Notes: generated by a model from the letters alone, not told the origin. Shown: positions 1 to 12,533, counted from the first letter of the stretch. The stretch is 64,000 bases of DNA from Chlamydoabsidia padenii (GCA_025330725.1 JAIWND010000021.1:496001-560000), one strand, 5' to 3'. A program made the numbers and translations.

Positions 1-210
1 CCCCTCTCCCCTTCACTCTAGTATATAGTTTTTTTACATATATTCTTCTTCCCATTTTTACTTTTTGTCTTCCAACTCATGATTTAATTGAAATAACAAT
101 AGTCTTTTTATTACCATCATTATTATTTGAATAAACAACTAAAACAACCGTTTGTTACCATTTTATTAATGTGCATGAAAAAGGGAACACTGATCTGTCG
201 TCGGGAATCA

Positions 211-360
211 TTGGATAACTCGAATTTTTCGCTCCATAGGCGGAGAATGAAATATCAGTTAGTATTATGTATACAACTTACCGTTGCCAGCCGAAGTCGC
301 CCCGCACCCATCCCTCTCAAAGCAGGGGTATTGGCCATCTTCTGATCCAAGAAGTGACCA
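211..360 (+). repeat. Dispersed repeat, copy 1
   Basis: This 150-base segment resembles 53721-53880 in the same orientation. Shared blocks include GAATTTTTCG, ATGAAATATCAGTTA, TATTATGT, CCGAAG, ACCCATCCCTCTCAAAG and ATCCAAGAA. A small hairpin (CCCT...AGGG) is kept in both copies although its loop-side bases differ. No protein-coding explanation is apparent. It could be a SINE-like repeat, a non-coding RNA gene family, or the trace of a segmental duplication. Confidence 0.6.
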
Positions 361-880
361 ACAAAAAATAGGATTGAAGCTCAGTGATTCCAGTTGATGC
401 TTTTAAATGACCATGACCATGTCATCTCAAGGTTTACATTTTCCCTGAGCCAAAATTCTTTATGAACGAAAAATTAAAACTTACTCCTGTGTTATTGACG
501 TCGGGATTTTAAATCAATTTGAATCATCGAGGAGTATATTCCTCCTCCCCTCTCTTTTAGTTCTTCTTCTCCTTTCTTATTTTTATACTTTATACATATC
601 AAGGTCTACTAACACATATAGACACAATAATACTGACCTGATGATCATTTAACATGATGGTACGAAAAGTAGTCTATTATAAATGGTCTAATACACAGAA
701 ATCAAAAGTTGGGTGACTTCAAATCATGATTGTTTTCCCATGGGGTGATCTTCTGTCAGCAATATTCAGGCCAAACTTTATTTCGCACCAACTTTATAAT
801 GGCACAATCGGTAGGTTTGTTCCAAAAATGGGTAAAAAGTCCCGCCATTTCAACACTACACCCGGTTGAATGAACAAAGA

Positions 881-893
881 ATTTCAAATCCCG
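881..893. promoter_or_regulatory. Candidate promoter motif ATTTCAAATCCCG
   Basis: The motif lies 91 bases upstream of the ATG of the M28 protease gene. It is one of the closest matches to the CGGGATTT(C/G)AAAT element that recurs upstream of many genes in this window. A related sequence, CCCGCCATTTCAA, sits at 841-853. Function is inferred only from position and recurrence. Confidence 0.45.
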
Positions 894-983
894 ATGTTAC
901 GCCCAGCATAAATACACCCGCTTTTTTCATTTTCGTTTTCTCTTTTTTTTTTTTTTTTTCTCTTGCAAAAAATTTGATAAAGG

Positions 984-3900
984 ATGAGTGAAGACGAACG
1001 CACTCCCTTGATCAATAATAATAATAATAATAATAGTATCAGTCAACAACCACCCACTTCAAACTCATTCTGGAATCTTCGAAATGGAATAAACAACAAA
1101 ACCAAGACACAAAACCGTACTCTGAAAATATATGGATTCATCTTTGTCTTCCTCCTTGCACTTGGGGGTTACTCTACATGGTTACAAACACTCATGCCAG
1201 TGCCTCTTGGTGATGCCGAAGCTGCTCAAACTAATGGATTCCCTGGTATCCATGCTTACAATGAATACTTGACTCGATTCTATGCTCCTCATCCTTCCAA
1301 TAGTCGCGAAAACGAACGTATCAAGAATTGGATTGTTGATTTGTGCGGTGAACTTAAAGTCAAGGCCGAAGCCAATGGTATCCAAGTGGAAACTGTGGCA
1401 GATGATCCTACCAAAATTACACTTCCTCAAAACTGGTTTACTAAAGGTAAATAACCAAAGTAAATGAAAAGGATACATAAAAACTCATACTCTTTTATCT
1501 TTATGTGACAAATAGGTGAACAATGGGTTGTGGATTCTCGTAATGTTATTGTAAAGCTCCATGGCTCTGATCCCGAACTCAAGAAACAAAGCATCTTGGT
1601 AAATGCCCATTATGGTTCGTGAAAAAAAAATGAATGGATCAATGAAGGGAAAGAATACTAACTAGTCAACTTTTTTTATATACTTCCAATAGATAGTGTG
1701 GCTACAAGCAATGGGGTAACGGACAATGGTATGGGTGTCAGTGTCACTTTGGAATTACTTCGGTATTATGTTGATCATCCTCCAAAGCATACTTTGATCT
1801 TTTTATTTAACAACATGGAAGAAGGTGGCTTGATTGGTGGACATATCTTTACCAAACATCCTTGGTTTGACTCTATCAAAACCTTCATTAATCTCGAAGG
1901 TGGTGGCGCTGGTAAGATTATGAGAAGGGGAGGTAGAGAAAAAAGATATTATCACAGTAAACTCACTCCAATGTCTCTTTTTTTTTTGTGGTGTAACACT
2001 AATATCACAATAGGTGGAAGGAGTCTTTTGACTCGAAGCAACACGCTCGATGGTGTAAAGAAGTTCGCTGCTGGTGCTCATTACTTGCATGCCTCTCCTC
2101 TTGCCAATGACATGCTCAAATCCAAGCTGATGAAAAGGTAATAATAGAAAAAGGAAATGTCAAATATATATCACTCACACTCTTTTGTGAACACCATCTA
2201 GTGATACTGATTATAGCGCCTTTGATCAAGCTGGTTTACCTGGTTTGGACATTGCCTTCTACACTCCACGATCCCATTACCATACTCAGCGCGACAGCAT
2301 TGCCTATACGACTCCCTTCTCAGTGCAATATATGGGTGAAATGGCTTTGGCAACTCTTCGCGGTTTGGATGATGGTGGTCTTTTAAAAGAAGATATGTAT
2401 GAACCATCGATCTACTATGACTTTTTGGGTCGCTTTGTGATTGTCATGTCATTTGGCACTTATCAATTTATCAATATCTTGGCCCTGGTCTTGGTTCCCT
2501 TGGTTCCTATTACATGGACTCTCAAAAAGGAAAAGAACCATCGCCACGAATATGCTGCTGCCTTGAAGGAATTGGTACTCGATACAACTAAAGGTGTCTT
2601 GCTGGCCCTCACTGCTTTTGTGGTTGCCCTTGTTACTCTTGGTGTTGCCTCTATTGTTTTATATTTGATCAACCCTATGGTAAACAATCTCTCATTCTAT
2701 CTGATCTGACATCTTTACTAATCTTTTTTTTTTCTTTCTTTTAACTCAGGTCACTTATGGTGGGATCTATCAAGTTGGTACTTATATGATGGTGGCGGCA
2801 TTTACCGGTCTGATTGGTTCTCTGGTTCTCTGTGACAAGTGTAGTTGGTATAAACACAATTTGGAAAAGTCCCCTGAAACTATTTTGCATGGCTTGAACG
2901 GTATTTGGTGGCTCTTTGTTTTACTCGCGACTTACCTTGGATCAAAAGAAATGGCTTCTCTCTACTTTGCTATCTACTTCCTCATCTTTGGTACATTAGC
3001 ATCTGCCGCTTTTGTTTTATTGCCTGAAGGAAACAAGTATCGCCTTCCTATTGTCTTCTTGCTCCAATGGACTGTGCCTTTCCTATTCATCCTTCAATTG
3101 GTGGTTTTGTCGGTGATCTCCTTCCCTCATGCAATTGTGGATGGTACCCCTGAAATGGCTGGTAAGTTTTTAATATAGTAGGAGTGAATTTTGATTTTGA
3201 TCTAACCCTCTCACTTTGGGTTTAGTTTATATTCTTTTAGGACTCAATCTCGTCTTGGCGATCTTGCCAATGTTGTTTTGGATCCAAGTGGCTGGAAATC
3301 AGCGCTCGGTCTTGAAGGTGTCATCTACTCTGCTTCTAATCATGTTGGTCATCTGCTTCTTTAGCTCTCCCTTCAACACTGGTCTATCGCCCAAGAAAAT
3401 GGTGTACCGTGAAGAATACAACGCTACAGCATCAACCTCTCGGGTCTTTTTGCGCTCCATTCGAGTAGAAGATGTATTAACCACGACTCTGAACAAGAAT
3501 GAATTGGAAACTCTGGAATGTCATGTCTTTGCCGACTTCCCCTCTCTACAAGAATGCTCTTACGAATCACCAATGGTGCCTTTATATCCCAAATCCGAAA
3601 ATGAAGCAACCATATCGCACAAGAAGACATGTGATAAGGACACTTGTACTCTCCGAGGAACCTACTCTTCCAAAAACAGTTTGTTCTGTCGTCTGCGTTT
3701 AACCGAAAACGATGACAGTATCACCAAGGCTTGGATCAACAATGGCCCTCCAGCAGTCAAGGATCAAGACGAAACAACAATCTCTGCTCTACTTGCCTAT
3801 ACAGATAAATACAACACCGAAGTACCATGGGGATTCACTTGGTCAACCTCTTCTCCTGCTCCTGTCATTCGGTTCAGCTGCTTTTATGATGAATGGACTC

Positions 3901-4013
3901 GTGGTGAAATTCCTTCTTTTGTGTCTATCCGCGACCGTCTACCTGCTGATCACCTTTTGCTTCTTCGTGGTCAAGGTTTGGTTGTTGCTGACTTTGGTCA
4001 ATTGGACTATTAG
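984..4013 (+). CDS. M28-family vacuolar/ER membrane metalloprotease (Pff1/ERMP1-like)
   Basis: Seven exons (984-1446, 1516-1614, 1693-1911, 2014-2137, 2202-2679, 2750-3161, 3226-4013) encode 860 aa. The N-terminus is cytosolic, has an Asn run, and is followed by one membrane segment (about residues 50-70). A lumenal M28 peptidase domain follows, with the expected two-zinc motifs HYDS, TDNG, MEEGG, NLEGGG and a late His in SHYHTQRDS. Several hydrophobic segments then precede a C-terminal lumenal domain. This is the layout of yeast Pff1 (YBR074W) and animal ERMP1. Family members are predicted exo-aminopeptidases of the vacuole or ER membrane; the substrate is unknown. Intron 2 has a weak donor (GTTCGT), but only this junction restores HYDS. 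AATAAA-type signals follow the stop near 4063 and 4091. Confidence 0.92.
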
Positions 4014-4301
4014 TAATAGAACCCCCCACATTTCACCCTTAAATGTAGTTTATACTGTTTATTGTAATAAAGCATGCTTCTGTGAATCGTGCTAATAAAA
4101 ACCTTGATTGTAGTTTTTTTTTTTTTTTTAATGGTGTTGGTTTATATGACCGAACCAGACCAGTAACAAAACGCACAGTCTTCCAAATTAGGACACCCAT
4201 ACAAAAGGGTTGATGGGAATGCATTCATGCTGATCGCTTAGTAAGATTTATTTTCAAATGCCGATCTCACGTCAGTATTTGATCACTTTTTTCTTCCATT
4301 A

Positions 4302-4337
<36 letters not shown>

Positions 4338-4344
4338 CAAAAAC
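4014..4344. other. Intergenic, UTR-like
   Basis: No gene is seen. The segment holds the polyadenylation region of the protease gene, a motif resembling the recurrent promoter element (TTTCAAATGCCG, about 4252-4263) and a T-run of roughly 33 bases before the next ATG. Confidence 0.6.
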
Positions 4345-4879
4345 ATGACCATCGTCCACATTGGTAAGAAACATAATAAATGAAAACAATAATACTTACT
4401 TGCTAATTTGTGGTTGAACATCTTTGTTTTTTTGAATCCTTATTTATTAGTTATCGCCAAATTCAAACCTGAAGTGTCCGAAGAAGTCAAGCAACAAGCT
4501 ATGGATGATGTCGTGGCTCTTAAACATTCTATTCCTGAAATCAAGTCTGCTTCTTCTGGCAAGACCTTTACTGACCGTAGCCAAGGATTCGAATATGGTA
4601 AATTGATAGATAACTGTAAATCAATTACGCGGATGGATTACTCATCGTCTTTTTTTTTTTTCTTTATAAATGTATAGGCTGGGTGGTGGAACTGGAAACC
4701 AAAGAGGTATGTGTACAGGTTTTAAAAAAAAAGAGGATGATGTCGCATGATACTAACCTTTTTACTGATATGATACTTAGCATTTATCAATCTACTCCAA
4801 ACATTCTGACCATCTTGACTTTGTAAACAAGTACCGTCCTCTTATGAATGACCTTATTGCTTTGGATTATGAAAAATGA
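4345..4879 (+). CDS. Small stress-responsive alpha/beta-barrel (Dabb) domain protein
   Basis: Four exons (4345-4363, 4451-4597, 4678-4706, 4781-4879) give 97 aa. The first exon is only 19 bases (MTIVHI plus one base). The protein begins with a short beta strand (IVHIVIAKFKP) and contains the patterns SEEVKQQAMDDVVALKHSIPEI and YSKHSDHLDFVNKYRPL. These are typical of Dabb proteins, which form small dimeric ferredoxin-like barrels. Some members are stress-induced and others are enzymes such as olivetolic acid cyclase. Length fits the single-domain family (about 100 aa). The exact role cannot be told from sequence. It lies between the M28 protease and the CNNM gene on the same strand. Confidence 0.85.
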
Positions 4880-5013
4880 AAATCTAGTGTGTAGTATGCT
4901 GCCTCTTCCATATCGGGTTTTAAAAATTCGTCAAAATAAAAAATCTTTTGGACTCATGTCAATCTGTCTCTCTTTCCCACTTTTATTTTTTTTATATATA
5001 TATATAACATTAT

Positions 5014-7036
5014 ATGACTCGTTCATATTACACCCGGCTCTTCATTTTGTCAGCAGCTCCCTTATTGTCTAATGTATGTAATGGACATCCTCTCTCTTAT
5101 ACGACTACCTCTGCTCAATCAATGTCCGCAGGGTATATTGAAGAAATGCTTTTGGTGGTCTTCCTTGTCTTACTAGGTGGTGTCTTTGCAGGTAAAAGAA
5201 AAACAGAGTGTCTCACCTTGTTTGATATCAGCCTTTCTTATACTTGCTTTTATTTCTATTTGCTAACGTAGGACTGACACTTGGTTTAATGGGTCTTGAC
5301 GAAACGAACCTTCAAGTATTGTCGCAAACCGGAACCGAAACGGAAAAGAAGAATGCAAAGAAGGTCCTGTCACTCTTGCACCGTGGTCGTCACTGGGTAC
5401 TGGTGACCCTTCTTTTATCCAACGTGGTGGTTAACGAAACTCTTCCTATCATTCTTCATAATGCTATTGGTGGTGGCTGGCAAGCTGTCGCTATCTCTAC
5501 TGCTTTGATTGTTATCTTTGGCGAGTAAGTACCAAAAACAGTAATTGTCTTCTTATGTTGTTGTATATACTAATTCTTCAATCTCTTTATATTATAGAGT
5601 GATTCCTCAATGTATGTTGCTGAACCGCGTTTGCTTAAATGATCGTCATATTCAATGATCACTAACTTGTCTTTTTCTATATCTCTCTTTTATAGCTATT
5701 TGTGTGCGATATGGTCTCGCCATTGGGGCTAAAACTGCAAAGTAAGTAGAAAGGAAAAATATCATCTTTACATATTGGATCTAATACTCTTTTTTTTTTT
5801 TTTTAATTATATGTAGTATGGTACTTTTATTCATGTACTTGATGTACCCTGTAGCATATCCTACCGCCATGCTTCTTGATTACTTCCTTGGTGAATCTCA
5901 TGGAACTGTTTATAAAAAAGCAGGTAATCGAATTTAAATGGGTTAAGTGGATCAATATATAGTATTCTGACTCCTTTTAATTATAAATGTGTGGATATCC
6001 TTAGGTCTGAAGACTCTTGTATCCCTACATCAAGCGGTCAGTCCTACGGATGCGGATGCTCTCACTCTGGACGAAGTAACAATCATCAGCGCTGTCCTCG
6101 ATCTACGCTCTAAAGCAGTGTCCACTATTATGACACCCATTGACGACGTATTTACTCTCTCTACAGAAGACATCTTGAACGAAGAAGTTGTCGACAAGGT
6201 AAGGAATCAGGAATTTGCTTTTTGAATGTTACTGATGTATTGTATTAAATCTTATTTAGATTTTATCACATGGCTACTCACGTATTCCTGTCCATGCTCC
6301 CGATGATCCTGTCAACTTTGTTGGTATGCTTATCACCAAGCGCCTCATCACCTATGACCCTGAAGACGCATTGCCAGTAAAGGATCTTCCACTCAGCACT
6401 TTACCTGAAACTGGTAAGGAGGGGGGGGACAGAAATTAACGGCATGAATGACTGACGATTGGCTTTATTTTTATATCTTTAGGACCGGACACAAGCTGTT
6501 TAGATATTTTGAACTTCTTCCAAGAAGGAAAAAGTAAGCTGATGGCAAAGATGATGACCATGATATACTAATATACTCTTTTTTTTTTTTTTTTTTTTTT
6601 TTGGATAATCTAGGCCATATGGTATTGGTTTCCAATAATCCGGGTGCTCAAAATGGTGTTCTCGGTGTCATTACTCTGGAAGACGTGATTGAAGAACTTA
6701 TTGGCGAAGAAATCGTGGATGAAACTGATGTTTATGTTGATGGTAAGTTACAGAGTACAAAAGAAATTGAATGATTTGGTATACTAACAAATCACTCTTT
6801 TCAAAATAGTCCACAACAAAATCCGAGTGATTCGACGACAAACAGGTGCCCGTCGTGGTAGCTCTCGGTTGACTCGATTACTATCAATCAACCATCGCAA
6901 CTCTTACAAAGCATCGCCAATTGACAAATCATCAATAGCAAAACAGACTGTCAACTCTAGTACGAAAGCGTTTGGTACCACTGCAGAACATTATCCTGAT
7001 TCCCAAAACGAAACCCAACCACTCCTGTCACAGTGA
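5014..7036 (+). CDS. CNNM/Mam3-type DUF21 and CBS-pair membrane protein
   Basis: Ten exons (5014-5191, 5272-5524, 5598-5611, 5696-5741, 5817-5923, 6005-6198, 6260-6413, 6483-6533, 6614-6742, 6810-7036) encode 450 aa. A possible signal segment precedes a DUF21 transmembrane domain (about residues 40-185) with the family signature [14 protein letters not shown] and [15 protein letters not shown] pair follows (about 210-375), with [19 protein letters not shown] and [20 protein letters not shown]. The C-terminal tail is basic and Ser-rich. Relatives include yeast Mam3 and animal CNNM proteins, which act in magnesium and metal homeostasis at the vacuolar or plasma membrane. Exon 3 is a 14-base micro-exon. 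An AATAAA signal lies near 7163. Confidence 0.93.
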
Positions 7037-7283
7037 TCCACTCTCCTTTTATATTTAACTAGCCCTCATACTTACAACCATCCTTTTGATCTTTTATACA
7101 TCAACCCTTTCCTACATAAACCATAGAATAGACTATTTACTTTGCATGACTCATTACATATTTTAATAAATACAACCCTGTTGGGCGGTGCTTTAATTTT
7201 CACGCAAATGATTAAAAGTCGTTTTTTCCCATGATTTATTTTATCCACTTCTCTTCTCTTTTAAATTCTTCTTTTTATAAAAC

Positions 7284-8306
7284 ATGACTTACTCTGCTGC
7301 CATTGTACGAGCCCTTCCCTATTCGTTCGGAAACTGTGTCACTAATGTGGACAATACTCAAAATCCTATAGACATTAAACTTGCCAAAACCCAACACGAT
7401 TTGTATGTGGACACCCTCAAGAAGCATATCCCCACTGTTATCGAAGTTGAAACCGATGAAAACCATCCAGGTAAGGTTAAAAAGAATAAAGTGGATAATG
7501 GTTTGTACTCATTGTTACTTTTAATAGATTGTAGTTTTGTCGAAGATACTGCTACTGTGTTTAACCATACTGCTGTCATCAATCAACCTGGTCATCCTTC
7601 AAGACGTGGTGAAGTAGCTGCTATTGAAAAAGCATTAAAGCAGGTTAAGATCGAATCAACATACTATCGTATATATTACTGACTGATAATTAACATTCTT
7701 TATATATATTATACTAGATTCCCTCTGTGAAATCGATCGTCCGAATGGAACAAGTAGACAAAGACGCCTTTTTGGATGGTGGGGATGTGTTGAACACGGG
7801 TGCTCATGTCTTTGTTGGTTTATCTGAACGAACAAATGAAAAAGGGGGGAAGGTGCTTCAAAAGGTAAGAAGAAAATGGACGAATACATGATCAACAGAC
7901 ATTGTCCTTACTCTTTTCTTCTTCTTCTTCTACTACTACTACATAGGCATTTGAAAGTCAAACTCAAACATTTATCCTACAACCTCCTGGTGATATGCTC
8001 CATTTGAAATGTTGTGTCACTGCTTTAGAAGATACCAAGACGTTGATTGCTGTGGATTCTGCTCGGGCTGTTGTTGACGAAATGAATCGATTGACCGACA
8101 ACTACTATACAGCTATCTATGTCCCTGATTTTGTGGCAGCAAATGTTCTCAGTGCTAATGATTTGGTTTTGATTCAACAAGGCTTCCCTCACAGTGAACA
8201 AATCATTCGTGATCATCTCAAGTCTCATCAAGTGGTGGCTCTGAACATGTCGGAAATCATCAAGGCGGATGGTGCTCTTACTTGTGGTTCTATCTTGATC
8301 AAATAA
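7284..8306 (+). CDS. NG,NG-dimethylarginine dimethylaminohydrolase (DDAH)
   Basis: Four exons (7284-7470, 7528-7643, 7718-7864, 7947-8306) encode 269 aa, close to the usual DDAH length (about 255-285). Family features in order are FVEDTA, LDGGDVL, a middle segment equivalent to HLKCCVTAL, and the C-terminal ADGALTCGSIL with the catalytic Cys at residue 263. The enzyme belongs to the guanidino-group modifying fold and converts methylated arginine to citrulline plus methylamines. An arginine deiminase is less likely because the length and the C-terminal LTCGS motif fit DDAH. A GGGCGGTGCTTTAATTTT element lies 84-101 bases upstream, and an AATAAA signal lies near 8395. Confidence 0.92.
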
Positions 8307-9223
8307 TACTATGGGAATAATGACTAGTATATTATAGTTTATAACTTGAATGTAGAATAGTATTTAGTGGTTGTTTGTCTTTTTATACATGCTAAATAAA
8401 CTCCAGTTGTACTTTATCAGATCATCCATGTCTTTTGGAAATGCTGGGGGTATATGTAATAAAATATCAGATAGTGCTATGTCACTTGTATCAATTGACA
8501 CTGGTATCATGCTAAAGATAAGATAAATTCCAAAATGATACCCTTTATCTCACTGATTGCGGACCACATATGCTTTAACCCCCGCTAATGGGATGCATGA
8601 AATTTCCTTTTTTGTCCTGACTATACAGAGAATGAAACAAAGGCACCCCGTTATAATCATCACTTTACAACTAAAGTATGTCATATCCCACGAAAGTATT
8701 TTAATAATAGGCTAATCATCTACATAATTCAGCTAACCAAACAGCTTGTTCATCTAATTGAGACATGACAATGGATTGTTGGGATTAATTACCAGTAACA
8801 GACCATCCTACCTTCCAGATGACATTTTAAAATTAAAAAAAGACAGTTATGGTGTTATTTTTTTTTCTTGTTCAGAAACGTAAACGATAGCAAAAAAGTA
8901 AAAGGAACCAGACCCTGATAAAGAAATGTCGGAGGGGGGGGGAGGAGAGGTTCACACCAGACGTTTAATATTAAGCGAGTTGAAAGATCAATCAAAAGAT
9001 AATGTTTTATTGTTCACTAAAGAGGATATATTTATACTAATCTAGATTAAACTACAGGGGAGTTGATAGAAGGATTGAGAGAATGATGGATAAAAGTAGA
9101 AGAGACGGAGAGAGAGAGAAACAAAGGAGAGTTGTGTTATTAAAATCCAAACACCGCCAAACCAATTTTACTCCGATATTATTCAGGCGGCGCTTTAATC
9201 TTTAAAAAAGTGCAAAAATAAAG
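8307..9223. other. Intergenic region, nothing recognised
   Basis: This roughly 0.9-kb stretch is AT-rich with short homopolymers and purine-rich tracts (9060-9130). Two GC-rich elements resemble the promoter motif family: AACACCGCC (9150-9158) and GGCGGCGCTTTAATC (9186-9200). They lie close to the tRNA gene. No coding exon could be supported. Confidence 0.5.
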
Positions 9224-9295
9224 CTCTCAGACGGGGAATTGAACCCCGGTCTCCCGCGTGACAGGCGGGGATACTAACCACTATACTATCTAAGA
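9224..9295 (-). tRNA. tRNA-Asp (anticodon GTC)
   Basis: Read on the minus strand this is a 72-base tRNA without an intron. The acceptor stem pairs TCTTAGA with TCTGAGA (one G-T pair) and a discriminator G follows. The A box contains TAGTATAGTGG, the anticodon arm CCGCCTGTCACGCGG carries anticodon GTC, and the B box is GGTTCAATTCC. The anticodon stem and the T-stem (CCGGG/CCCGT-type) pair well. A T-rich stretch (TTTATTTTT) follows about 4 bases downstream on the transcribed strand and can serve as a Pol III terminator. The gene ends 56 bases from the left end of the transposon. Confidence 0.95.
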
Positions 9296-9351
9296 CCTGT
9301 ATATAATTTTAAGCGCTTGCACATATATAAACCACCTTTGCCAATTTCGGA

Positions 9352-9490
9352 CACCACGGGAAAAATATGGATCAATATGGATCATTATGGATCAAAACTG
9401 GGCTTAAATTAAGGTTTGATCCATATTAAAATATGGATCATTTCAAATCAAAATATCCATAAATGAGCCATATTGATCCATATTTCAAAA
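9352..9490. repeat. Left terminal inverted repeat and subterminal repeats
   Basis: CACCACGGGAAAA is followed by direct copies of ATATGGATC at 9365, 9375 and a variant (TTATGGATC) at 9385. Further copies lie in both orientations at 9418, 9431 and 9475. The first three are spaced exactly 10 bases, about one helical turn. In plant CACTA elements such subterminal motifs bind the TnpA-type protein. Confidence 0.7.
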
Positions 9491-9974
9491 AATTTCATTG
9501 GTCGTTTTTTTTTTTTTTTTTTTCCCCATCTACCCCCCATTATACTATAAATACAACATTAAGCTCTGAACACAACATTAAGTTTTGAACACAACATATA
9601 CATACTGATTGTTCATTGGACTGTATACGACCCGAAAAACCTTCCATACAGTTCCATACGTAACCCCATTAGTAAAAAATTAGTTTCAAACGTTCCGTTT
9701 ATTGGATGGTGTGAACAAAAAAAAAAAAAAAAAAAAAAAGGATATTGCTATACTATACTATACTATACTATTGCTATATCATTACTATACTATCGTTAAA
9801 CTATAGTATACGTTATTGTGTGATTGTAACTATAAGAATCAGTTGGCAAACGGTAGCAGCATCAGTTGGAAAGTGGTGGCAACATCATCATCATTAGGTT
9901 CGAGGAGCATCACCAGGTAGCTTGAGCATTATCGTTAACAAGGAGAGGTACCATCATCTAAAAGAAAAGAAAAG

Positions 9975-10005
<31 letters not shown>

Positions 10006-10681
10006 CGAAAGGAGCAACGGCAAGATCTTTTACCTGTATTTAACAGCGATCAGGCAGTTTGAATACCATCGTTAAGCAAGAGGGAGGATTATCATCTTTA
10101 TTGACCTACAGCTTGATTCCTACTTAAGGGTGGATGAGTATCTTAAGCGAGTATTGAGTGATTAAAGTGATTACCTTTTTTCATGACCATGACAGTGTTC
10201 TTTTTCTTCAAGAAGGGCAAACTGATAACTAAGACAAACAAAAAGATATTAGTATAATATCAACATGCCTTGTATATTGTTCCCTTATCTTTTATTTACC
10301 TCGGGGGCAGTCAGGAGAAACCAATGGAAACTATTAAAAAGGTAGGTCAATTAGTATACGTAATAGCACAAACATGATTTTTTCCTTACATTCATACCTT
10401 CATGCCAATGCCAGATGAGCAACAACCTATACAGCAAAGAAAGATATATTTAATTAGTGCGCAAAAGTAGAGCTAGTTTCTTACCAGGGTTCGCATCACA
10501 AAGTTAAGAGTTTACCAAAGGAAATGATAAGCCCATGACGAAGCCATGGAAGGAATCATGGAAGAGCCTGATGATAGGAGCAATGTAGACCACAACGTAA
10601 AGGAGAGTATGTTAAGAGCAAAGTTTAAGAGTTATTACATTTGTATATAAGAGAAGAGACGATGTAAAAAAAAAAAGGATG

Positions 10682-10743
<62 letters not shown>

Positions 10744-10828
10744 TGAAGAAAGTAAAAGAGAGTGGTTTTTTAAAAAAAGTGAATGAAGTAAATAAAAAAA
10801 GTGATCAAGCGGGGATTAAAAAAGGGGT
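9491..10828. other. Transposon interior with possible decayed or tiny exons on the minus strand
   Basis: No confident gene is present. The stretch has a TACTA microsatellite (about 9746-9770), A-runs near 9718-9739 and 9979-10003, and a 60-base A-run at 10682-10741. On the minus strand three exon-like pieces bounded by AG and GT (10426-10398, 10330-10300, 10228-10175) join into about 38 open codons. A further open piece lies around 10610-10510. This could be the remnant of a third gene, or chance. Confidence 0.3.
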
Positions 10829-11232
10829 TCAGGCGTATAGTTGGAAGAGGTCTTTGTTACTTACTACCTTGTATTCCCAGATGAATTGCTTGGGGGTGAT
10901 GAGATGTCTAATTGTTACATCCTTGGTTTCAGGAGGAGTGGCCACAGCGTCGATAATTTGGTTTGTATCGATAAATATCAACTTGTCGTGGACGTTCTGC
11001 TTACCATTGTTATTGTAAGACCACACAGGGTAGAGCCGACCATCAACATGTTCATCATGGAGAGCACCCCGGAGACACTTCTGGTCTTGATCAACTTTAC
11101 GCAAAGCTTTTACTGCTGCCAAATCAAAACTTCGCCCGTCGTAAGATATGTTACAGTAAAACTGCACAAGACCAAAGAAGCTAAAGTTGGATAAGTAGAC
11201 GCAACATTCAAGTTAGTAAATCCCTTTTCTCG

Positions 11233-11273
<41 letters not shown>

Positions 11274-12533
11274 AACTTACCAACGCTTTTGATACAATTC
11301 ATTTGAAGGGAAAGATATCGAGACAACAGCTGGTTCATTAGGACGCAACCATGTACTTGTGAATACTTTTCCATCGCGTTGCATTTTCTTGAAGAAAGAC
11401 CGAGTATATGAGTTTCCAGAGACATTAGGTACTCCAGATCTTATAAAATACTTGGCCAGTCCTCGACGGATAAAAGCTTCTGTTGTATTTGTTGGCGCTT
11501 TAGATGTTGGTGTACCCGCAAAAACAACATTGCCATCGAATTTGGTCAAATCTTCATTTGCATTGTCCAGTGCTGTACGATAGTTCAAAACGAGTTGAGT
11601 TTCCACATACTTTTCTATAGTAGGTCCAAGATACAAAGTTAATACATGTGTTAGTGATTGGGGGTAATTTTCAGTCTGAGAATAGATAACGCTTTTACTT
11701 ACGCAGACTGGCACCAGGACGCGACAACGACAGGTTTTCTTTTTTACAGAAACCAATTGATCGTTCCAGTGATCGACATGAGTAAGCGGGCATTGGACCT
11801 TGAGATTTGATTATAAAGGCCATATGGCCGAGGTAGTGTGTCGTGGCTGATTGACATTTTTTTTTGATATTGCCGTTAGCTACATTTGTTTCGAGATAGC
11901 CATGGTATTTGTTGATGGCCCTACACACCCAACCACCAGGAAAAAAAAAGTTAATCCAAAATGCATTGACATTACAGGAGACATTAAAGTAACTTACCAG
12001 TGAATAAATTCAATGTCACCAGGACGAATTTCCCAGCTGAGGCACATATGGCAGGCGATTACCAGGTTATTCATTACAGCTTTCGATGTTTTCGATACTA
12101 GATGAGGCACCACCATTGCTGGCAGCACATACATCAAAAAAACAAGCCAATCCACCGCGCGCCCTGATCGCTTCACGATATCCGTCCAATCACCATCAAA
12201 ATGGGTAGCAGGAATACTGTCACTGGGAGCTGCCATATCCTGACCAATTTGGCGTATATCCAAGTTGTCTAAGTTGAATGGATATGATTGCCTGGTGTGA
12301 GAAGAAGAGTCGGGTCGAGTCATCATACATTGTTTGTCTGATGGTGGCAGGAAGTAGTTCATAATTTTTCGTGCAAGACCCTGGCCAAGAAGGTGAAGTT
12401 CATCGATACCAAAGAATGATGGTCCAGTAAAGTGAGGGAAGAAGGAGACAGCACTTCGTTTAATACCCAGCTAGATTTCAGACAATAAATGTAAGGAATA
12501 AGTATACACTTTTAGTTACAACCCTCTCTCTCT

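Larger units (their letters stand above)
1..983. other. Intergenic region with no supported gene
   Basis: I see no convincing coding sequence here. The first 130 bases are T-rich and resemble a 3' untranslated region, so a gene on the + strand may end just before the window. The stretch also holds one copy of a dispersed repeat (211-360) and promoter-like motifs at 501-515 (TCGGGATTTTAAATC), 841-853 and 881-893. A CT-rich leader (about 930-962) precedes the ATG at 984. Confidence 0.6.

Noticed and set aside
1..120. 3' end of a gene at the window start
   Set aside because: Only UTR-like sequence is visible. No coding exon or stop could be identified.
11665..11703. Very short (about 27-base) intron in the transposase ending at TTCTCAG
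   Set aside because: It would break the frame. The longer intron ending at CTACTATAG (11615) has a CTAAC branch site and keeps frame.
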